A stretch of DNA of 7,816 nt from Chloroflexota bacterium (GTDB lineage: Bacteria > Chloroflexota > Anaerolineae > UBA7937), in assembly GCA_003453555.1 (NCBI GenBank), contig DMLA01000143.1, forward strand, positions 1-7,816, in the 5' to 3' direction. This document shows, in pieces, positions 1 through 4,621 of this stretch (the stretch's first letter is position 1; every line of letters begins with the position of its first letter). The position numbers and the translations under genes are program-made. The notes below the pieces were generated by a model. It made no database searches and was not told where the DNA came from. It worked only from the letters and a program-made list of their open reading frames with translations.

Positions 1-30
1 CTGTCAAGTGCTTCCCTCTGAGGCGCCTTG

Positions 31-1431
31 TTAGTAGGCGTTACGCTCTGTGAAGAGCAAGAGGAAGGTTTTGAGGATTATCTTGATATCGAAGAATATG
101 GACCAGTTTTCGATGTAGTAGAGGTCGTACTTGGTCCGCTCCACGATGGAGGTATCGCCTCGGAGCCCGTTTACCTGGGCCCAACCCGTCATCCCCGCCT
201 TCTCTTGGTGCCGTTCCATATAACGGGGGACCAGTTGCTTGAACTGCTCCACGAAGATCGGCCTTTCGGGCCTAGGCCCGACCAGGCTCATCTCTCCCAA
301 AAGGACGTTCATCAGTTGAGGTAACTCGTCGAGAGAGAAGCGGCGGAGGAAGGTCCCTACCCTCGTGCATCTAGGGTCCTCTTTGGTAGCCCAAACGGGG
401 CCCGTCTCATCCTCCGCGCCCTCCTTCATAGAGCGGAACTTCATCATCTGGAAGGGCACCAAGTCGAGTCCCATCCGCTCTTGAGCATAGAAGACGGGGC
501 CCTTAGAGTCCAACTTTATGAGGAGGGCCATAAGGAGCATTAAGGGGGAGAACAGTACTAGGCCCACGGCACTGACCACGAGATCCATGGCCCTTTTCAG
601 GGTCAGTTTCCATCCTCGCAGGGCAATATCCCGCACGGTGAGGAGGGGGAGGCCTCCCAGATCAGCCACACTCACCTCAGAGGCGATGATCTGGAAGACG
701 TCGGGAAAGACCTTGATGGTCACCCTCTCCTGACGGCAGTCAGAGATAAGGGGCAAGATCTCATCGTGAGAGGCCTCAGGTAGAGCGATGATCACCTCAT
801 CCACCTGATGCTCCTTGATGAGGGAGGCGAGTTCCTTGGTCGTTCCCAATAGAGGGGCGCCGAGCTCCTCTGGAACGGGGGCGTCGTTCCCCACAAAGCC
901 CACCACCCGGTAGCCCAGGCCGGGAGAGCGGCGGATGGCGTTAAAGATCATCTGCCCCACCTCTCCTGTACCCACGATGAGGGCTCTCTGCTCGGCGATG
1001 CCCCGGGCTTGGAGGGCCAATTGTAGCCGGGCGTGGGTGAGACGGCCCATAGTGGTGAGAAGGATAGTTAGCACCCAGGCGTAGGCGATCATTAGACGAG
1101 GGTAGTCAGGGTTGTTCTTGAAGATGAAGTAACTGAAGGCCACGGCGATGATGGTACCGATGGAAGAAGCGCTGAAGAGGGAGTAGAACTCATCGATGTG
1201 GGAGAGAGCCCGCTTACGATGATAGAGTTTGTAGAAGAAGAAGGTGGTAACCACGGTCACGATCTGAATACCCATCACCCCTAGATAGCTAGGAAAGGGA
1301 GGGATATTTACCGCTGGAGGATACTCGGTGCGGAGGCGCAGGTGGTAGGCGAAGAAGAAGGCTAAGGCTATCATCAAGACATCGATGAAGATAAGGGAGA
1401 TGGTGAAGGCGCGGCTGGCCCTTCGTTTCAC
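31..1431 (-). CDS. Exopolysaccharide biosynthesis polyprenyl glycosylphosphotransferase (WbaP/WcaJ-like)
   Basis: Predicted inner-membrane enzyme that moves a sugar-1-phosphate from a nucleotide sugar to undecaprenyl phosphate, the first step of lipid-linked exopolysaccharide or O-antigen repeat synthesis. The 466 residues have the classic order for this family. There are four hydrophobic segments (about 10-32, 50-68, 86-105, 112-130). A Rossmann-like domain follows, with GTGEVG at 154-159. The C-terminal bacterial sugar transferase domain (about 275-466) has KFRSM at 331-335, the catalytic Asp-Glu in SLDELPQL (D368, E369), then SLVGPRPERP at 382-391 and a YYIENWS stretch near 438-444. The length is normal and no key residue is missing. 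The start is GTG, supported by a strong GGAGGTG five bases upstream and by a 4-base GTGA overlap with the preceding glycosyltransferase, suggesting translational coupling. It is the last gene of the operon seen here. The sugar (Glc, Gal or another) cannot be told from sequence. Confidence 0.95.
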   Translation of the reverse strand: MKRRASRAFTISLIFIDVLMIALAFFFAYHLRLRTEYPPAVNIPPFPSYLGVMGIQIVTVVTTFFFYKLYHRKRALSHIDEFYSLFSASSIGTIIAVAFSYFIFKNNPDYPRLMIAYAWVLTILLTTMGRLTHARLQLALQARGIAEQRALIVGTGEVGQMIFNAIRRSPGLGYRVVGFVGNDAPVPEELGAPLLGTTKELASLIKEHQVDEVIIALPEASHDEILPLISDCRQERVTIKVFPDVFQIIASEVSVADLGGLPLLTVRDIALRGWKLTLKRAMDLVVSAVGLVLFSPLMLLMALLIKLDSKGPVFYAQERMGLDLVPFQMMKFRSMKEGAEDETGPVWATKEDPRCTRVGTFLRRFSLDELPQLMNVLLGEMSLVGPRPERPIFVEQFKQLVPRYMERHQEKAGMTGWAQVNGLRGDTSIVERTKYDLYYIENWSIFFDIKIILKTFLLLFTERNAY

Positions 1432-2327
1432 GGTGCCACCTCCCTAACCTGCTTACTATCGCCAGGGGATCGAAGAACCTCTTGCAGCATCGCCGGCCCG
1501 CCTAGCAAGAGGATGCCTGCCATCACCAACCAGTGAAGCCAAAGAGGGGTGGTCTTTGCGTAATGCTTCCGATAGAAGAGGCACATGGACCGGTAAAATT
1601 CGTATCGGGCTCTCTTTCGGTTCTGGCTAGTGGATCGCCTCTTATAATGAAGGACCTCCACCTGGGGGTTATAGTAGACCTTCCAGCCCACCTTTTTAGC
1701 TCGGTAAGCGAAGTCCAGATCTTCACCGTAGAGGAAGAACTCCTCATCGAGGTGGCCTACCTCTTCCAGGGTCTCCCCCCGGATCATCATAAAGGCTCCT
1801 ACTACCGAGTCCACCTCGGCCACCTGGTCGGGGTCTAGATAAGTCAGGTTATAGCGGCCGAACCGCTTGCTCCTGGGGAAAAGCCTGCTCAGACCGCTGA
1901 GCCTGTAGAAGGAGACCTCGGGAGTGGGGAAACTACGCCGACAAGCCAGATCCAACCCGCCATCGGCCCTCACCAGTTTGGGGCCGGCGATGCCCGCCCC
2001 GGGGTGCTCCTCCATGAAGGATAACATCCCGCTTAGGGCCTCTGGGGGGAGCACCGTATCGGTGTTGAGGAGAAGATAGTAGCGGGCCTTCCGACTCTTG
2101 AGCCCCTGATTGTTGGCCTGAGCGTAGCCGACATTTTCTGGGTTCTCTAGGAGATAAACCTGAGGAAACTCCCGGCGAACGATGGCCGCGCTCCCGTCTT
2201 GGGAGTGGTTATCGACCACGGTGACCTGGTAGGTGAAATCACCCTCGCTGGTGAAGAGGGAACGCAAACAGTCCCGCAAGAGATCACGGGTGTTGTAGTT
2301 CACTATGACGATAGATAGGTCGAGCAT
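1428..2327 (-). CDS. GT2-family glycosyltransferase (WbbL/rhamnosyltransferase-like)
   Basis: Predicted cytoplasmic or membrane-associated inverting glycosyltransferase that extends a lipid-linked glycan from a nucleotide sugar. The GT-A features are clear. The N-terminus LSIVIVNYN is followed by the nucleotide-binding VDNHSQDGS (from residue 38), ENVGYAQANNQG, and a metal-binding LLLNTDT with the NTD triplet near 88-90. The acceptor-side GEDLDFAYR holds E202/D203. The pattern VDN.S.DGS, NxGYAxANNxG, NTD, YGEDxD resembles the WbbL-like branch, but donor and acceptor remain unknown. One hydrophobic segment (about 262-281) may hold the C-terminus at the membrane. I chose ATG at 2327. A TTG codon lies directly in front at 2330, and neither start has a good Shine-Dalgarno, so translation may depend on the upstream gene 33 bases away. 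The stop overlaps the sugar transferase start. Confidence 0.93.
   Translation of the reverse strand: MLDLSIVIVNYNTRDLLRDCLRSLFTSEGDFTYQVTVVDNHSQDGSAAIVRREFPQVYLLENPENVGYAQANNQGLKSRKARYYLLLNTDTVLPPEALSGMLSFMEEHPGAGIAGPKLVRADGGLDLACRRSFPTPEVSFYRLSGLSRLFPRSKRFGRYNLTYLDPDQVAEVDSVVGAFMMIRGETLEEVGHLDEEFFLYGEDLDFAYRAKKVGWKVYYNPQVEVLHYKRRSTSQNRKRARYEFYRSMCLFYRKHYAKTTPLWLHWLVMAGILLLGGPAMLQEVLRSPGDSKQVREVAP
1437..1443 (-). promoter_or_regulatory. Ribosome binding site of the sugar transferase gene
   Basis: Reads GGAGGTG on the minus strand, five bases before the GTG at 1431. It lies inside the 3' end of the upstream glycosyltransferase gene. Its strength supports GTG as the true start even though GTG is a minor start codon. 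Confidence 0.75.
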
Positions 2328-2360
2328 CAAGAGATATTCTAGCAGAGATTCGCCCTTTGG

Positions 2361-3317
2361 TCAACGAGACTTCCATCGCCAAAGAACGCCCACCGGATAG
2401 CCGGCCATCTTGGCTATATCCCCTGTAACCCGTATTAGGGGGACGAGAAGTAGGGCTTTCACTTTGTCCAGGGGGCTGAGCATGCGGAGCAAGGGGAGCA
2501 ACCGCTTATAGGGCGTCCAAAGGCAGATCGCCGCTCCTAGAAATAGACCCCCACACCAGAGGGGGTAGCGAAGGAAGCCCAAGGCAACAAGCAGGGGTCC
2601 AGCAACGAGGTAGGAGAGGTAGCGGATGGCGTGGCGCCCCCGCCAGAGATCGGCTTTGCCGTCCCCGCGGGCGTATCTGTAGTATTGGCGGAAGAAAGCG
2701 ACTAGGTGGGGACGGGGACGGAAATAGACCACCGCCTGGGGAGCGAAGAGGAATTTGAAGCCAGCGTGACGTAGTCTGAAGTCGAAGACCAAATCTTCGC
2801 AGTAATCCAGCCACTCGGGATAGCCTCCCACCTCTTTCCAGGCCTCCCGTCGAAAGACGACGGAGCGGCTGGAGGGGAGAAACCGGTGGGGGTCTATCTC
2901 CGACAGGGTGGGAAGGACGGTAGCCCCTAAGGCTACCTCGAAGGCCGATTGGGGATCCGGGAGGAAGAACCCACTCACCACATCGATGGAGTCATCTTCT
3001 TCAAAGGGGGCGAGAAGATATTTGAGCCAGTCCCGATCCAACCTCACTCCAGCATCGGTGGAGGCGATGACCTCTCCCTGGGCTTGGGCGATGGCCGCGT
3101 TCCGCCCCTGGGAGATGTTAAACCCCTCACCTATTATGAGTTTGAGAGGTAGTTTCCCCTGGTAGGCGCGGACAACCTCCACTGTTCCATCGGTGGAGCC
3201 CCCATCGACGATGATCACCTCCTCCGGTTTCCTAGATTGAGCGAGGAGGGACTCTAGAAGCCTCTCTATGGAGTCCGCTTCGTTTTTGACGGTGGTGATA
3301 AGGGATACTTTGAGCAT
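2361..3317 (-). CDS. GT2-family glycosyltransferase with C-terminal membrane segments
   Basis: Predicted inverting glycosyltransferase, first gene of the glycan operon. Numbering is from the ATG at 3317 (318 residues). The start LKVSLITTVKNE is followed by IIVDGGSTDGT (about 35-45), GRNAAIAQAQGE, the DXD-type ASTDAG around 85-90, a GGYPEW loop, and CEDLVFDFRLRHAGF with E174/D175. FFRQYYRYARGDGKA near 208-222 resembles the QxxRW-type region of processive GT2 enzymes, though the Trp is Tyr here. At least two hydrophobic segments follow (about 233-269), with a further hydrophobic stretch near 288-300, so it is probably membrane-bound. A GTG three codons earlier (3326) is an alternative start. 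I prefer ATG because AGGTGG sits five bases before it, and that SD would overlap the GTG itself. A near-consensus promoter lies immediately upstream. Donor sugar is not predictable. Confidence 0.93.
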   Translation of the reverse strand: MLKVSLITTVKNEADSIERLLESLLAQSRKPEEVIIVDGGSTDGTVEVVRAYQGKLPLKLIIGEGFNISQGRNAAIAQAQGEVIASTDAGVRLDRDWLKYLLAPFEEDDSIDVVSGFFLPDPQSAFEVALGATVLPTLSEIDPHRFLPSSRSVVFRREAWKEVGGYPEWLDYCEDLVFDFRLRHAGFKFLFAPQAVVYFRPRPHLVAFFRQYYRYARGDGKADLWRGRHAIRYLSYLVAGPLLVALGFLRYPLWCGGLFLGAAICLWTPYKRLLPLLRMLSPLDKVKALLLVPLIRVTGDIAKMAGYPVGVLWRWKSR

Positions 3318-3322
3318 CTTGG

Positions 3323-3328
3323 CCACCT
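3323..3328 (-). promoter_or_regulatory. Ribosome binding site that favours the ATG at 3317
   Basis: Reads AGGTGG on the minus strand with a five-base gap to the ATG at 3315-3317. It overlaps the alternative in-frame GTG (3324-3326), so the two starts cannot both use it. It also lies right at the predicted transcription start, leaving almost no leader in front of the SD. Confidence 0.65.
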
Positions 3329-3334
3329 TACCAA

Positions 3335-3363
3335 ATTATAGCCTTGAGGGACGAAGGTGACAA
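3335..3363 (-). promoter_or_regulatory. Sigma70-type promoter of the leftward glycan operon
   Basis: On the minus strand the -35 box TTGTCA (3358-3363) and a perfect -10 box TATAAT (3335-3340) are separated by exactly 17 bases. The -35 matches TTGACA at five of six positions. Transcription should begin near 3327-3329, only about 10-12 bases before the preferred ATG. No other good promoter was noticed inside the downstream operon, so this probably drives all three glycan genes. Confidence 0.75.
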
Positions 3364-3388
3364 ACGCTCAAGTAGGAAGATTGGGCCA

Positions 3389-3417
3389 TTGCCACCCCTA
3401 AAGGGGGGTGGTATAAT
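3389..3417 (+). promoter_or_regulatory. Sigma70-type promoter of the LysM gene pair
   Basis: TTGCCA (3389-3394, five of six matches to TTGACA) and a perfect TATAAT (3412-3417) are 17 bases apart. A TG at 3409-3410 gives an extended -10 (TGG then TATAAT). The start should fall near 3423-3425, about 30 bases before the TTG of the LysM gene. The -35 box lies 25 bases from the -35 box of the opposite promoter, so the two polymerase sites are packed back to back. Confidence 0.78.
3392..3411. promoter_or_regulatory. Inverted repeat within the rightward promoter spacer (possible operator)
   Basis: CCACCCC (3392-3398) and GGGGTGG (3405-3411) form a perfect 7-bp inverted repeat around a 6-base centre. 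It overlaps the last three bases of the -35 box, fills the spacer and abuts the -10 box. Its placement is what one expects for a repressor site or for a spacer-distorting MerR-type activator, although the spacer is a normal 17 bases. It is upstream of the predicted transcript start, so an RNA hairpin role is unlikely. No regulator gene is in the window. Confidence 0.4.
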
Positions 3418-3445
3418 AGCAAGTAGTCAGGGTCGGTTCTGCAGT

Positions 3446-3450
3446 GGGAG
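3446..3450 (+). promoter_or_regulatory. Ribosome binding site of the LysM gene
   Basis: GGGAG lies three bases before the TTG at 3454, a short but usable spacing. It is the main sequence support for the TTG start, together with the in-frame TAG at 3424-3426 that blocks anything longer. Confidence 0.45.
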
Positions 3451-3453
3451 AAG

Positions 3454-3849
3454 TTGGGTCGTCTTTGGGGGAAAAGGGCTTTCCCGCGAGGCCGGGAATG
3501 GAGTATAGTGATCGTTCTTCTCCTTTCCAACTACCTGATATTTAGTGCGCTGGGGAGAACGCTTGGGGATAGGGAGACCCTTCCCCTCTCTACCAGGATA
3601 CCGAAGCCTACTTTCACACCTACCCAGGCTCCCTCTCCGACGGCCACCTTGAGGGCCGCTATTTCGCTTACTGATACGATGGTTCCGACAAGTACGCCTA
3701 CCGCGTTGAGGAGCCATCTCGTGGAAACGGGTGAGACCCTCAGCCAGATCGCGGAAAGGTATGGAACTACGATGGAGGCTTTGGCCAGGGTTAGTGAATT
3801 GGAGGCCCCCGATATCATTTATGAGGGGCAGGTTCTGATCCTGCCTTAG
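3454..3849 (+). CDS. Membrane-anchored LysM-domain protein
   Basis: A 131-residue protein with three parts. The first is an N-terminal anchor: a basic leader (about 1-16) and a hydrophobic segment (about 18-38). A short Pro/Thr-rich linker follows (about 48-80). The last is one LysM domain at 88-131, from HLVETGETLSQIAERYGT to EGQVLILP. LysM domains bind N-acetylglucosamine-containing glycans such as peptidoglycan, so the head should sit outside the membrane and dock to the wall or a surface polysaccharide. There is no catalytic domain. The start is uncertain. TTG at 3454 has GGGAG only three bases upstream. GTG at 3508 has GGAG four bases upstream but would remove the basic leader. TTG is preferred because the downstream paralog keeps the shared R-x-WSIV motif just before its helix. 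The next gene begins 13 bases after the stop. Confidence 0.85.
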   Translation: MGRLWGKRAFPRGREWSIVIVLLLSNYLIFSALGRTLGDRETLPLSTRIPKPTFTPTQAPSPTATLRAAISLTDTMVPTSTPTALRSHLVETGETLSQIAERYGTTMEALARVSELEAPDIIYEGQVLILP

Positions 3850-3854
3850 AGGAG
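3850..3854 (+). promoter_or_regulatory. Ribosome binding site of the second stalk protein gene
   Basis: AGGAG directly follows the LysM stop codon and lies eight bases before the ATG at 3863. It supports co-translation of the two genes from one transcript. Confidence 0.65.
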
Positions 3855-3862
3855 AGAACCCT

Positions 3863-4567
3863 ATGACTACGAGACAGTGGAGCATCGTGGCGATTCTCTT
3901 TTTCCTTAACGCTTTCATCTTCGTCACCCTCTTCCTGCTTCTCCGGCAGGTCTATTTGACTCCTCCGGAGGTGGCTGTAGCCCCCCCTACGCCGACTAGG
4001 ACGCCCACCTTCACGCCTCTTCCCGCCGATACGCCCACCCTGATTCTTATCCCCACCCCAACGAACACTCGAGTAGTCCCTCCGACCACCCCTACGCAGA
4101 CCTTCACCCCTACCTCCACTCCGGCGCCCCCTACCCCTACCTCTCCTCCTCCCACGGCCACACCGGTGCCTCCCACGCCCACAAATACACCTACACCTAC
4201 TCCCTCCTTGGACTATCGGGTGGGGCGGGGGCCCGATTACCTGCCCAACTGTGGGTATACCTTCCTCGAGGGTACCATCTGGAACGCCGATGGCACTGTG
4301 GCACCGAAGGGGATTCTGGTGAAGGTGTGGAACCCCTGGGGCTGGGAGGTTGTAGAGACCACAGGCAGACACCCTGACAAAGCCACGGGCGCCTATATCG
4401 TTATCTTCGACAGTAAGCCCAAAGAGGGTGACTGGTTTGTGGCGGTAGTTGACGGTGCGGGCAACCTCATCTCCCCTATTGTGGCCTTCGAGACCAACGA
4501 GGTGGATTGCCAGCCGACCGGCAGTGGAAAGCAGTGGGTGATAGTCGATTTCGTCCGAAACTTCTAG
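3863..4567 (+). CDS. Membrane-anchored Pro/Thr-stalk protein with an unrecognised C-terminal two-Cys domain
   Basis: A 234-residue predicted surface protein. Residues 1-5 are a short cytoplasmic start, about 6-32 a hydrophobic anchor (WSIVAILFFLNAFIF...), 41-115 a very Pro/Thr-rich stalk of the TPTNTPTPTP type, and 118-234 a globular domain. That domain has NCGYT (Cys130) near its start, GTIWNADGTVAPKGILVKVW, GAYIVIF, and VDCQPT (Cys216) before the end. The alternating polar/hydrophobic pattern and NADG...KGILVKVW phrasing recall carboxypeptidase-regulatory-like beta-sandwiches, and the two cysteines could form a disulfide outside the cell. That fold is an inference, and I cannot name the family. 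The anchor resembles that of the LysM protein 13 bases upstream (9 of 17 identical residues by eye), so the pair probably arose by duplication and gained different heads. The stop lies 20 bases before a terminator hairpin. Confidence 0.85.
   Translation: MTTRQWSIVAILFFLNAFIFVTLFLLLRQVYLTPPEVAVAPPTPTRTPTFTPLPADTPTLILIPTPTNTRVVPPTTPTQTFTPTSTPAPPTPTSPPPTATPVPPTPTNTPTPTPSLDYRVGRGPDYLPNCGYTFLEGTIWNADGTVAPKGILVKVWNPWGWEVVETTGRHPDKATGAYIVIFDSKPKEGDWFVAVVDGAGNLISPIVAFETNEVDCQPTGSGKQWVIVDFVRNF
3983..4207 (+). repeat. Low-complexity Pro/Thr-coding tract
   Basis: Encodes residues 41-115 of the stalk protein as irregular iterations of Pro-Thr with Ala, Ser and Asn. The plus strand is rich in C, A and T and poor in G over most of this stretch, with repeated CCTAC and CCCAC units. 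The repeats are degenerate rather than exact, so this is protein-level selection for an extended, possibly O-glycosylated stalk more than a recent DNA tandem expansion. Confidence 0.8.
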
Positions 4568-4587
4568 GCAAGAGAGGCGAAAAGGCT

Positions 4588-4621
4588 AAGGCTACGAGTT
4601 TCTGACCTCGTAGCCTTTTTT
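4588..4621. terminator. Intrinsic terminator shared by convergent operons
   Basis: A perfect 11-bp inverted repeat, AAGGCTACGAG (4588-4598) and CTCGTAGCCTT (4607-4617), encloses an 8-base loop. T's run from 4616 to 4621, giving a textbook rho-independent terminator for the plus-strand stalk genes. Read leftward, the same hairpin is followed by a short TTTT (4580-4583) after four bases, so it may also stop the minus-strand operon, less efficiently. It directly abuts the stop codon of the GT39-like gene at 4622. Confidence 0.85.

Noticed and set aside
28..324. Plus-strand frame of 98 codons at the left edge
   Set aside because: Antisense to the catalytic domain of the sugar transferase, whose motifs are intact on the other strand.
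3336..3530. Minus-strand 64-codon frame across the divergent promoter region
   Set aside because: It spans both predicted promoters and the start of the LysM gene, and its product has no recognisable features.
3508..3849. Shorter LysM protein starting at GTG 3508
   Set aside because: Possible, but it would drop the basic leader and the R-x-WSIV motif shared with the downstream paralog. Kept only as an alternative.
3427..3927. Minus-strand open frame covering the LysM gene
   Set aside because: Antisense to a recognisable LysM protein, with composition unlike a folded protein and no recognisable motif.
3952..4182. Minus-strand Val/Gly-repeat frame
   Set aside because: Another antisense reading of the same low-complexity tract. 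The apparent GVGVGV pattern only mirrors the Pro/Thr repeats.
3815..4372. Minus-strand open frame of 185 codons, rich in Gly and Arg, opposite the stalk gene
   Set aside because: It is the antisense of the Pro/Thr tract, where CCN/ACN codons create a stop-free G-rich complement. No domain, no good ribosome site, and the plus-strand gene has a clear promoter, SD and terminator.
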